A stretch of DNA of 12,557 bases from Chlamydiota bacterium (GCA_021772215.1 JAJFMK010000126.1:1-12557); one strand, 5' to 3'. Shown: positions 1 through 7,201, counted from the first letter of the stretch. Notes: generated by a model from the sequence alone, not told the origin. Numbers and translations are program-made.

Positions 1-471
1 AAACATGGAAAAAAGAAAAATTTAAATCCATTACACCACTTCTTTCCACCAAGCGGTTGGAAAGTTGTCAAAGGGACGGCAAAATTTATTGAAAATCCGA
101 ATGAATCAAGAGGGACTCGTAGTGACCAATACATAAAAGCAGAAGAGGATGAAGTAGTTTGGCAAGTCACCACACTAAATAGGGGAGGTGGCAAATCGGG
201 AATATCTGATTTTCATATCGCCTTTCGAATATACAAAATGGTAGAAGAGCGTAAGTCAATCAAAAGAAACGTTGCCCTCCAATGGAACCAGTCTGTCGTC
301 GCAACTGAGGTCCCTGACAATGCTGTTGTTACCTTTACCTCATTTGACGGAACTAAGAACCAGTATATTGGCGGAACTTTTTCTAACGACTACATAAAAG
401 CAAAAAGGGTGGGGAAAAACATGCAATTTGAGGCACTTATCCCAAAAAACATCAGCAATGTCTCTAACTAA
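1..471 (+). CDS. Partial protein of unrecognised tandem family (3' end only)
   Basis: The reading frame is open from base 1, so the gene starts upstream of the window and the visible ATG at 238 is internal. The visible 156 residues hold a block 'GWKVVKGTAKF', then 'VVWQVTT', 'SGISDFHIAFRIY', 'FTSFDG', 'FSNDYIKA' and 'GKNMQFEALIP', ending in PKNISNVSN. Every block recurs in the same order in the next gene (GWKIVPGTTKF, VIWELFT, SGEVNFSITFDEY, FTSFDG, FSNSYIEA, GKNMVFKAKLP), so the two are tandem paralogues. The alternating hydrophobic pattern suggests beta-sandwich structure. It lacks the Pro-rich, Cys-containing tail of its neighbour. The next gene begins 27 bases downstream on the same strand, so they are probably co-transcribed. 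I do not recognise the family and assign no function. The region is AT-rich compared with the core of the window. Confidence 0.85.
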   Translation, partial: KHGKKKNLNPLHHFFPPSGWKVVKGTAKFIENPNESRGTRSDQYIKAEEDEVVWQVTTLNRGGGKSGISDFHIAFRIYKMVEERKSIKRNVALQWNQSVVATEVPDNAVVTFTSFDGTKNQYIGGTFSNDYIKAKRVGKNMQFEALIPKNISNVSN

Positions 472-498
472 CTGAGAATATATAATTTGGAGAGATAA

Positions 499-1863
499 AT
501 GGTAAAAGTAGGTCCAACCGGACAAGAGCACAAGGCTGTTGTCAGAACCTTGGTAGATGATTTATCAAAAAAAGTCGACAACCGTATTGATGAGATCACA
601 AAAAAGGGACAGATTTTTCTTGTAGAGTTAGGCAATCAGCTTAAGATCGCCATCGAAAATTTCAAAATTGACTACGAGACTGCACTTGACCAAAGATTTA
701 ATCAGATCGACCGCTTGGCACATGAAAAAATTGGCGAGCTCAATGAGATGATCGAAGAATTTGATCGAGGCCATGAGACCTCTATTTCCCAACGGTGCGA
801 AAAAATAAAGCATTGGATGAACGGCTTGCCCTCCGCTCCTTTGGTTACTGCAGTAACTCCTCTTTTTGTTGTTATTAATGATGAAGATGACGAAGACAAA
901 TCCATTTCTGTTGAATTTACCGGAAATTTTCCTCCGCGCAAGCAAGGCTTACCTCCTCCAACACTAATTGTTAACGAGCCCGATGTGAAAGTAACTCTGA
1001 CCAAAGAGAGCGAAAAGAGCCTCAAATTCTCTGTTCCCATACTTGGCTTTTGTTGTGAGAACGATACTATTTCCCCAAATATTGGAGAGCTTCAAATTTC
1101 AAGGATTGGGAAAAACCAAGAAACGCTTCGTAATACTTATAGTGTCACAATTTTGACACTGCCCTTTGATCCGGGAACGCTAGAAATTACCTATCAAATG
1201 AAAAGAGAGGAGAGGATAGTCCGATCTCGCACGTCAGTACCCCTTATCCAGGACTCAAGCCAAAAGGCGGAATTTAAGAGCATAACTCATCCTTATCATT
1301 TCAAGCCCGGCCCTGGCTGGAAAATAGTCCCTGGAACAACTAAATTTGTGACAAATGGTTCGAAGGGAAATTTTAATCTGGTCTGTATCAAAGACGATGA
1401 AGAAAGTGTTATTTGGGAACTGTTCACGAAAAGCGTCAGCAAGGGTCCATCAGGCGAAGTAAACTTTAGTATAACTTTCGACGAGTATCAAATTGTCAAA
1501 AAAGATGAACAAGAGAGAAGGCTTGTTGAACTTGAGTGGGGATGTGATGTTTACGAAAGCGAAATTCCAGAAGATGCCCACTTTATCTTTACCTCTTTTG
1601 ATGGAAACCAACGCTCGTGGAAACAGGACACTGACGAGCCTTTTTCAAACAGCTATATCGAAGCAACGAAGAGAGGGAAAAATATGGTATTTAAAGCCAA
1701 ACTACCTACCCCTCCTGTAGATAATCCTCCTCCAAGTAGACAAGATAATCCAGCACCATCTAATAATCCCACTGAACCAAACTTGGGTGATTGCTGTTGC
1801 TTGTTATTTATGCTAGGGATAGCAGTTAAACATGTATCAACAGCCTTTTTTACACGAAGATAG
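499..1863 (+). CDS. Unrecognised protein: coiled coil, beta-rich domains, Cys/hydrophobic tail
   Basis: 454 residues; GGAGAG at 488-493 sits five bases before the ATG, supporting this start. Residues about 10-110 are strongly helical and heptad-like (KKVDNRIDEITKK, QRFNQIDRLAHEKIGELNEM), a probable coiled coil or oligomerisation segment. Residues about 115-255 form a beta-rich middle domain, including a DEDDED acidic patch and 'LPFDPGTLEITYQM'. Residues about 265-400 repeat the domain seen in the preceding partial gene. Then comes a Pro/Asn-rich linker (about 401-427) and a tail with GDCCCLLFMLGIAV followed by basic residues (KH, TRR). The tail could be a weak membrane anchor or lipidation site; that is inference. 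There is no N-terminal signal peptide. The architecture would suit a surface-associated or exported interaction protein, but the sequence shows no catalytic motif. It converges on the symporter gene. Confidence 0.85.
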   Translation: MVKVGPTGQEHKAVVRTLVDDLSKKVDNRIDEITKKGQIFLVELGNQLKIAIENFKIDYETALDQRFNQIDRLAHEKIGELNEMIEEFDRGHETSISQRCEKIKHWMNGLPSAPLVTAVTPLFVVINDEDDEDKSISVEFTGNFPPRKQGLPPPTLIVNEPDVKVTLTKESEKSLKFSVPILGFCCENDTISPNIGELQISRIGKNQETLRNTYSVTILTLPFDPGTLEITYQMKREERIVRSRTSVPLIQDSSQKAEFKSITHPYHFKPGPGWKIVPGTTKFVTNGSKGNFNLVCIKDDEESVIWELFTKSVSKGPSGEVNFSITFDEYQIVKKDEQERRLVELEWGCDVYESEIPEDAHFIFTSFDGNQRSWKQDTDEPFSNSYIEATKRGKNMVFKAKLPTPPVDNPPPSRQDNPAPSNNPTEPNLGDCCCLLFMLGIAVKHVSTAFFTRR

Positions 1864-1919
1864 TCACCTTTGAAACTTCGGCTAGGTAGATTTATCGATA
1901 GCTTAGGTGCTGCCGCGGG

Positions 1920-3134
1920 TTAGATGACGTTGCGTTCGCTGTTGAAGCGCTCGTAGTTGAGCTCGCCTTCGCGCTTCGCGACGACAACGGCGCAGGCGCC
2001 ATCGCCAATGACGTTGATCACTGTGGCGCCCATCTCGCGGAGGCGGTCGATACCAGCTAAGATGGCAATCCCTTCAATGGGGAGGCCGGCAGCGGAGACG
2101 ACGGCGGCGAGCATGATGAAGCCGGAGCCGGGGATGCCAGCAGTACCGATAGCAGAGAGTGTCGCAGTGAGAACGACTGTAGCTATTTGGGAGATGCCAA
2201 GCTCAATACCGTAAGCTTGGGCGACGAAGAGAGCGGCAGAGGCTTGGTAGAGCGCTGTGCCGTTCATATTAACCGTGGCGCCCAAGGGTAGCATAAAGCC
2301 GGAGATGCTTCGGGAGACGCCGAGGTTCTCCTGGACGCAGCTCATGGTGACCGGAAGTGTTGCGGAGGAGGAGGAGGTGGAAAAGGACATCAAAATCGCA
2401 TCCATCATCCCCTTGTAGAACTTACGTAGGTTGAGTTTTGCTATTCCACGCACAAGCCAGGTAAAAGAGACTGCCGCCTGGATCAGATAGCCGGCGTAGA
2501 GGATGGCTAGGAACTTGACAAGAGGCAGAAGGGCGGCGAAGCCAAAGTTTCCCGACACCCACGCCATAATCGCAAAGATACCATAAGGCGAAAACTCAAC
2601 AATAATACTGGTGAGGCTATACATCACCTCAGCTAGCGACTCTAAAACGCGCAGCATCGGCCGCCCCTTTTCACCAGCCGCAATAACAGCGACGCCTAAA
2701 AAGAGGGCAAAGAAGATGATCTGGAGGACGTTGCCGGTGGCAAGGGATTCGATCGGGTTGGAGGGAACAATCGAGAGAAGGATCTCACCAAATGTGGGAG
2801 GAGTCTCCAAAGCTCCCACCTCATTCACCTTCAGATGGAGCCCACTTCCAGGAGAGAGAAGATAGGTGAGGCTCATGCCAATCACAATCGCAATAATCGT
2901 TGTTCCCACATAGAGGGCAATTGTGTAGAGGCCGACACGGCTCATCCTCTTGGGATCATGGATGTTGGTAATTCCGACAGCCATTGATGAGAGAATCAGA
3001 AGCGGGATGATCATATTGATCAGCTGCAAGAAGACAGTGCCAATAGGCTTTAGGTAGATGGCATTTTCGCCTAAGATAAGCCCGGCAATTACACCAAGCC
3101 CCATACCTATTAAAATTTTAGCCCAAAGTTGCAT
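1920..3134 (-). CDS. Dicarboxylate/amino acid:cation (DAACS) symporter
   Basis: 404 residues of the GltPh/GltP/DctA fold, an inner-membrane Na+- or H+-coupled carrier, close to usual family length. Family landmarks in order: Ser-rich hairpin HP1 'SFSTSSSSATLPV' (250-262), 'NMNGT' in TM7 (289-293, NMDGT-like cation site), HP2 'AIGTAGIPGSG' (328-338), and TM8 'GIDRLREMGATVINVIGD' (361-378). Aligning TM8 by memory with GltPh, the substrate-binding Asp394 is Glu367 and the side-chain-carboxylate-binding Arg397 is Ala370, while Thr398 and Asn401 are kept (Thr371, Asn374). An acidic substrate is therefore doubtful; a neutral amino acid or other solute is possible. The ATG lies inside the 3' end of lpxK (17-base overlap), with no strong Shine-Dalgarno sequence, so translation is probably coupled. 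No convincing terminator is visible in 1864-1919. Confidence 0.92.
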   Translation of the reverse strand: MQLWAKILIGMGLGVIAGLILGENAIYLKPIGTVFLQLINMIIPLLILSSMAVGITNIHDPKRMSRVGLYTIALYVGTTIIAIVIGMSLTYLLSPGSGLHLKVNEVGALETPPTFGEILLSIVPSNPIESLATGNVLQIIFFALFLGVAVIAAGEKGRPMLRVLESLAEVMYSLTSIIVEFSPYGIFAIMAWVSGNFGFAALLPLVKFLAILYAGYLIQAAVSFTWLVRGIAKLNLRKFYKGMMDAILMSFSTSSSSATLPVTMSCVQENLGVSRSISGFMLPLGATVNMNGTALYQASAALFVAQAYGIELGISQIATVVLTATLSAIGTAGIPGSGFIMLAAVVSAAGLPIEGIAILAGIDRLREMGATVINVIGDGACAVVVAKREGELNYERFNSERNVI

Positions 3135-4125
3135 AAACTTTTTCCAGTTGTTCTATTAGTCTTTCCAGTGTCTCATCTCCGTCAGTCACTCTCAAATCAA
3201 TTTCGAGGGTGTGCAGAGGTAAAGAGAGTGCGGGAGGCATCTCCCATCGCACCCTATCCTTTTCGGTACAAAGAAGCGCCTCGGCCCCCAACGTCCGACA
3301 GTGGTCCGAAAACCGCTGTAACCTTTCCAAAGGAAAACCCTCGTGATCCGGATAGGATAAATGATCAATAATATTAAAGCCAATTTCTCCGGCAGTTCTC
3401 TCAAAACTCAAGGGGTTGGCGATGGCGCTAAGGAGACCCACCTTTGTGCCTTCAACATTTAAAGGAGGGTGAATGCCCCTCAACTTCACATCGGTCACAA
3501 TCAATGGAGTGTCACTATATTTTTTTAACTCGCTCTTTAACTGCTCGAGATTTCCTTTGGGCCGATGGATCACAATATAATCTGCCATTTTTAGCCTTTT
3601 TGGGCTGTCGCGTAAAAAACCTCGGGGTAGATAGTAGCCAAGCCCAAAAGGATCTTCGCCATCGATCATCACAATATCAAGATCTCTTTTGATCCAGCGA
3701 TGCTGAAAAGCGTCATCTAGCAGCATAAAGGGAATTTTTGCCTTCATCGCTTTGAGACTTGAATCGTAGCGATTCTTGCCAATAAAGGGTCTCAGATGCG
3801 GATTTCTTTGAATGGTAAGCTTCACCTCGTCGCCGCTTCGGTAACCGCGAGAGAGAAGGGCCATTCGTTTGGGAGCAAGACGGGCTGCTAGATAGTTAAC
3901 AAAAGGGGTCTTACCTGTTCCTCCGGCGGTGATATTTCCCACACTTACAATAAAGCTGGAGGGCGGTTTTTTGGAGGAAAAAATTGAGAAATCAAAGAGC
4001 CAATGACGAAATGAAATCGCTGCCGCGTAAGCTAGGCTGACCAGGTAGAGGAGAGCTTTGGCTCCTTTGGTTCCCTCACCGGTCATCACCCTCTTGCCGA
4101 GGGTCTCCCAGTGAAGGCTAGCCAT
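3118..4125 (-). CDS. lpxK: Tetraacyldisaccharide 4'-kinase LpxK
   Basis: LpxK phosphorylates the 4' position of the lipid A disaccharide at the inner face of the cytoplasmic membrane, using ATP. With the chosen start it has 335 residues: a hydrophobic N-terminal anchor (about 23-40), Walker A 'GNITAGGTGKT' (63-73), 'LLSRGYRS' (90-97), 'LDDAFQHR' (136-143) matching the family's DDGLQH element, 'PDHEGF' (259-264), and 'CTEKD' (286-290) matching TEKDAVK. I chose the ATG at 4123-4125 because GGAGG (4129-4133) precedes it and it overlaps the gmhA stop by only eight bases; an in-frame ATG at 4185 would add 20 residues and a 68-base overlap. The stretch between SRGYRS and GDE is about 20 residues shorter than I expect for the family. 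It sits between gmhA and the symporter in one operon. Confidence 0.93.
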   Translation of the reverse strand: MASLHWETLGKRVMTGEGTKGAKALLYLVSLAYAAAISFRHWLFDFSIFSSKKPPSSFIVSVGNITAGGTGKTPFVNYLAARLAPKRMALLSRGYRSGDEVKLTIQRNPHLRPFIGKNRYDSSLKAMKAKIPFMLLDDAFQHRWIKRDLDIVMIDGEDPFGLGYYLPRGFLRDSPKRLKMADYIVIHRPKGNLEQLKSELKKYSDTPLIVTDVKLRGIHPPLNVEGTKVGLLSAIANPLSFERTAGEIGFNIIDHLSYPDHEGFPLERLQRFSDHCRTLGAEALLCTEKDRVRWEMPPALSLPLHTLEIDLRVTDGDETLERLIEQLEKVYATLG

Positions 4126-4726
4126 GGACCTCCAGAAGCTCACCTTGGCGGCTTGGATTGAAAAGCTGTTTTTCAACCAGGTCAATGATTAGATGAATCA
4201 CCGCCATATGAACCTCTTGGATCCGCTCAGCTTTAGTCATATAGGGAACAACAAATTCTAAGTCCGATAACCCTTTCATCAATCCTCCCCCTTTTCCTAA
4301 AAAGGAGATCACTTCGAGATCCTTTTTCCTCGCCATCTCGACCGCTTTTATGATGTTTTTTGAATTACCACTGGTTGTGAGGGCAACAAAGAGATCTCCA
4401 GCTCTGCCGTGCGCCTCAACGCCTCTAGCAAAGACCTCATCAAAAGAGGTGTCGTTGGCCACACAGCTCATATGGCCAGGATCACTCAATGCAATCGCAG
4501 ACAGAGCGGGACGATCCTCGCAAAAGTAGCCCGTCAGCTCTTCGGCAAAGTGCTGCGCATCGCAAAGAGAGCCGCCATTACCGGCGATAAGAAGCTTTCC
4601 ATCCCTCTCATAGCACTCAGAAATTTTTTGAGCTGCGCTCTCCATAAAGAAGAGTGCCGACTCGTCACCGAGACTTTGAGCGGCAGAGATGATCTCTTCA
4701 ACTTGGGTTACGAGGTAGCTCTTCAT
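4118..4726 (-). CDS. gmhA: Sedoheptulose-7-phosphate isomerase GmhA
   Basis: GmhA converts sedoheptulose 7-phosphate to D-glycero-D-manno-heptose 7-phosphate in the cytosol, the first step of ADP-heptose synthesis for LPS core. The 202-residue SIS-domain protein has the usual length and signatures: 'AGNGGSLCDAQHFAEELTGYF' region (48-68), 'SDPGHMSCVANDTSFDEVFARGVE' region (81-104), phosphate-binding 'TTSGNSKN' (117-124), and 'ERIQEVHMAVIH' (167-178). The zinc ligands of characterised GmhA correspond to His59, Glu63, Gln170 and His178, with the expected spacings, so it looks active. It is the first gene of an overlapping operon with lpxK and the symporter. The nearest GAGGG (4741-4745) is 14 bases from the ATG, too far for an ideal ribosome site, and there is no better in-frame start just upstream. 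A related SIS isomerase such as DiaA is less likely given the zinc ligands. Confidence 0.93.
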   Translation of the reverse strand: MKSYLVTQVEEIISAAQSLGDESALFFMESAAQKISECYERDGKLLIAGNGGSLCDAQHFAEELTGYFCEDRPALSAIALSDPGHMSCVANDTSFDEVFARGVEAHGRAGDLFVALTTSGNSKNIIKAVEMARKKDLEVISFLGKGGGLMKGLSDLEFVVPYMTKAERIQEVHMAVIHLIIDLVEKQLFNPSRQGELLEVHG

Positions 4727-4745
4727 GAGCCAATATCTTACCCTC

Positions 4746-4764
4746 TTTGCTTTAATTTAGCAAA
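4746..4764. repeat. Small inverted repeat before gmhA
   Basis: TTTGCT and AGCAAA flank a seven-base AT loop, about 20 bases upstream of the gmhA start. It could be a 5' UTR hairpin or an operator; no T-run follows on either side, so a terminator is unlikely. Confidence 0.35.
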
Positions 4765-4782
4765 AGAAGCTGACTAAATCCC

Positions 4783-4824
4783 TTTTTGGGTATTTTTGGG
4801 TATTTACTTGGGTATACCGGTATA
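4783..4824. promoter_or_regulatory. Tandem 10-bp repeats plus 12-bp palindrome upstream of gmhA
   Basis: TTTTTGGGTA occurs twice in direct succession (4783-4802), a degenerate third copy follows (CTTGGGTA), and then a perfect palindrome TATACCGGTATA (4813-4824). The set lies 57-98 bases before the gmhA ATG, where an operator for the LPS operon could sit. Direct repeats plus a palindrome are what the sequence shows; regulator binding is inference. No clear -35/-10 pair was identified next to it. Confidence 0.4.
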
Positions 4825-4835
4825 GAAGATACTGA

Positions 4836-5105
4836 TCAATTAGGGTACAGCCGATTTTTCGATGATTTTGCTTTCAGTTGGCTGATTTTGTAAGTTCGCA
4901 TACTGTTGACAGTAGGGGACTTATGAAATTGGCCAAATGGAAGCGAAAGGGCGGGAAAGCGGCCTTTCGCGAATTGTTCAGCGGCTCCTATAGATTGAAT
5001 AGATATCAAACCTAATGCATAGCTGAAGAGACAACTTCCCTCCCTCTTCGCCTTGGTATTGAAGGCGCTTAAGGGAAGGAAGAATACGATAGCAAGCCAT
5101 CTCAT
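4836..5105 (-). CDS. Doubtful 89-residue ORF in hairpin-rich gap
   Basis: The ATG overlaps the stop of the upstream double-SIS gene as ATGA, the usual geometry of translational coupling, and the first residues MRWLAIVFFLPLSAF look like a signal-peptide core. Against it, the remainder (AEQFAKGRFPALSLPFGQFHK and onward, ending SSKNRLYPN) has no recognisable domain or regular amphipathic pattern, and the same DNA contains several strong inverted repeats. I think chance translation of a structured or repeated element is at least as likely as a real protein. No function is assigned. Confidence 0.25.
   Translation of the reverse strand: MRWLAIVFFLPLSAFNTKAKREGSCLFSYALGLISIQSIGAAEQFAKGRFPALSLPFGQFHKSPTVNSMRTYKISQLKAKSSKNRLYPN
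5035..5078 (-). terminator. Two-tier stem-loop after double-SIS gene (possible transcript end)
   Basis: The outer stem CTTCCCT/AGGGAAG and inner stem CGCCTT/AAGGCG with loop GGTATTG lie about 25 bases beyond the stop of the double-SIS gene. There is no clean T-tract on the - strand side, so a canonical Rho-independent terminator is not proven; it may be an mRNA-stabilising hairpin or part of a repeat. Confidence 0.35.
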
Positions 5106-7201
5106 CCGTTGAGGTAGCCCTCAAGGCCTCTCACAGCAAGAATCTCCTCTACCTCTTGCCAAGAGACATTAACGCCTCGCTTTTTCCCCTCCAAGATACG
5201 AATGATGGAGAGCGCCACTTCACTGACCGGCTGGTTGTTTTGAGCTCTGTATTCTTTAGCGTCAAAGAGAACAGCGTTTGCCTCAGCGTATGTGATTTGA
5301 TTAGCGAGATGATCATTCACATGAGAGAAGATGAGGTTAGTGGCGCGGCCAATCAGCTTTAGGTTGCTGGGCTGAACATAGGTCATGGTGTTACCAACCA
5401 CTTTACCTAATTTTGCCATCACAGCTGTTGAGTGGGCATTGAGAGCCATCTTCAAAGCAATATTCGATCGCAAAAGAAGTGGGTCGGCAATGGGCTTCAA
5501 CTTAAGAGGAATAACTGATGTTCCCCTAGGCAGCGCTTTTGACGAGGTAGTTACTGCGATAAGGTGAGTGTTACGCATACTTTTCAAAAACTTTTGCGTC
5601 TGCTTATCACCAAGCTCCCCTTCAAATAGCGCAGCTACGGAGATATCTCCAGGACTTTTTAAAATATTTTGGTGAGAAAAATCATACAGCTGCTGCTGAT
5701 CATCGCCCGCCTTTTCAAGGCTTCTGATAGCCACATCTCTTAAATAGGGATTCTCAATCTCGTTAGAAAAGGGATCTTGGTAGAGAGCGGGATTCAACCC
5801 TTTAAAGGGTCTCCCTAAGAATTTAAGCCAGGCGGCCTGTTGATCTTTTGCTAACGTGCAGACCTGGATTAAACAGCGCCTCTCTTCGCTGTCGACGCGA
5901 TCTAATGGAGCCAGCCTAAATGTCGGTGAGCGCTCAGTTGAGTCGGTAAATAGTGTGATCAACGCCTCATTAGCAAAATAGGTGGAGAAGTGTCCCTCTA
6001 AATAGGCTTTCGCTTCCAATTCTGTAAGCTTCGCAATCTGAGGAGCTGCCGAAGCCACTGATTTTTGAAGGGAGTCAAAATCACGAAGTCTGTCGCTTAG
6101 GGAGCGCTTCACAAGCCCAAACTGTTTTAGCTGACCCTTCGAGAGATAGGGATCCAAAAGCTGATAGATCGCCTCTTCTAAGACAACACCCAAGACGAAC
6201 GTTTCGGTTGTGGTTGCCTGCATTCTTGTCGATCCTGCGATCGCCTGAGGTCCTGTAAAGAGGCAGACCTTTTCAATTCCGGGATGCTCTAACACAGCGC
6301 GGCTTCTCTCAAAAGGCATCAAGACCTCATCGGGGTTGTTATAGACAAAATAGGGGCGACCACTATCACCAACTAGCGATAGAACGGTTCCGATAACCGA
6401 TGAAGTCTCTCCCCCTTCCGTCACAGTTATCACAACATCGCCATCTGTGATGCCATGCTCTTGAGCTTGCAATTTTCCGATCAGCTGAAGATCTTCAAAG
6501 CCCTCTAACGAACTAATCAGAGCGCGATCACCACCCGTCATCTCTCCAACTAGGCGGTTTTTGATATCGGGAAAGTGGTTTCGAATTTTTCTCCACGCAG
6601 AGTCCTGCTCTAACTTTGACCAAAAGGGTCTCCAAAAAGAACTTTCCAGCTGTTTTGCCAACCTTCCTGTCGCGCCGCAGCCATAGACATAGACTCGACT
6701 GCCCTCTCTGATCGCCTCGGCAATCTGATGCGCCATCCCCTCCAGCTGCTCAGGATTTTGCGCCAAATCCTCAATTTTTGCTGTGATATCCTCATCAACG
6801 GACAGTAAAGCTTTAAGTGCCGCCTCACTATCCTCTTGAATCAGCTGGCTAAGCTGCATCGTTTTGGGATGACGCTGCTCTGTGATAAGCGTATGAAGCT
6901 GAAATTCGGTCTGATTATTAACATAGTCAACTGACTCATCACTGGCGGTTATATCTAAAAGCTCTAGTATGCCTACATTCGCCATTGGCTCGGGAGCAGG
7001 GGCTGGTTCTAAATCGATCTCTGGCTCAGGATCAACCGGCTCCTCATCTAGCATATTGGGGATCTCTTCTGGGTCAGTTAGCTCTTCAACAGGTAGAGCT
7101 GGCTCTTCATTAACCTCAGCGGGCCAAAAATTATCAAAAAAGCCCGCCTGTAGAGCTGGCCCTGTAACAAACAGTAATGCAATAAACCATTTCCTATTCA
7201 T
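5102..7201 (-). CDS. MurQ/GCKR-family double-SIS protein with apparent signal peptide
   Basis: 699 residues. Residues 1-20 (MNRKWFIALLFVTGPALQAG) look like a Sec signal peptide; AGGAGG (7209-7214) seven bases upstream fixes this start. Residues about 25-75 are an acidic, Pro/Glu-rich linker. SIS domain 1 carries 'YGCGATGRLAK' (173-183), 'GGDRALISSLEGFED' (223-237) and 'GSTRMQATTTET' (323-334); these resemble the GCGTSGRMAF, GGDRSVVASREGTED and GSSRMKGGSAT segments of glucokinase regulatory protein better than single-domain MurQ. A second SIS-like region follows (about 395-610, with TDSTERSPTF at 419-428), then a helical C-terminus. MurQ is about 300 residues and GCKR about 625, so size and order fit GCKR plus an N-terminal extension. 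Known MurQ enzymes cleave MurNAc-6-phosphate in the cytosol; a periplasmic or exported copy is unusual. Whether it is an etherase, a sugar-phosphate sensor or something else is open. Confidence 0.88.
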   Translation of the reverse strand: MNRKWFIALLFVTGPALQAGFFDNFWPAEVNEEPALPVEELTDPEEIPNMLDEEPVDPEPEIDLEPAPAPEPMANVGILELLDITASDESVDYVNNQTEFQLHTLITEQRHPKTMQLSQLIQEDSEAALKALLSVDEDITAKIEDLAQNPEQLEGMAHQIAEAIREGSRVYVYGCGATGRLAKQLESSFWRPFWSKLEQDSAWRKIRNHFPDIKNRLVGEMTGGDRALISSLEGFEDLQLIGKLQAQEHGITDGDVVITVTEGGETSSVIGTVLSLVGDSGRPYFVYNNPDEVLMPFERSRAVLEHPGIEKVCLFTGPQAIAGSTRMQATTTETFVLGVVLEEAIYQLLDPYLSKGQLKQFGLVKRSLSDRLRDFDSLQKSVASAAPQIAKLTELEAKAYLEGHFSTYFANEALITLFTDSTERSPTFRLAPLDRVDSEERRCLIQVCTLAKDQQAAWLKFLGRPFKGLNPALYQDPFSNEIENPYLRDVAIRSLEKAGDDQQQLYDFSHQNILKSPGDISVAALFEGELGDKQTQKFLKSMRNTHLIAVTTSSKALPRGTSVIPLKLKPIADPLLLRSNIALKMALNAHSTAVMAKLGKVVGNTMTYVQPSNLKLIGRATNLIFSHVNDHLANQITYAEANAVLFDAKEYRAQNNQPVSEVALSIIRILEGKKRGVNVSWQEVEEILAVRGLEGYLNG

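Larger units (their letters stand above)
4727..5101. other. Gap without confident gene, rich in inverted repeats
   Basis: This 375-base gap between the double-SIS gene and gmhA holds no confident gene. Inverted repeats within it: TACTGT-TG-ACAGTA (4901-4914), GCGAAAGG with a 12-base loop and CCTTTCGC (4943-4970), and a two-tier stem CTTCCCT/AGGGAAG enclosing CGCCTT/AAGGCG (5035-5078). The last could terminate or stabilise the double-SIS transcript. Together they suggest a structured RNA or a mobile/dispersed repeat; copy number cannot be judged from this window. Confidence 0.5.

Noticed and set aside
238..471. Complete 77-residue protein
   Set aside because: The frame is open to base 1 and the upstream residues align with the next gene, so the ATG at 238 is internal.
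628..1040. Antisense ORFs within the second tandem gene
   Set aside because: No ribosome site or domain, and they lie fully inside a well-supported gene.
1864..1919. Terminator between the converging tandem gene and symporter
   Set aside because: Only 4-bp complementarities found, no stem worth calling.
4126..4185. Longer LpxK N-terminus starting at 4185
   Set aside because: It would overlap gmhA by 68 bases; the ATG at 4125 has a GGAGG before it and a short coupling overlap. The longer form cannot be excluded.
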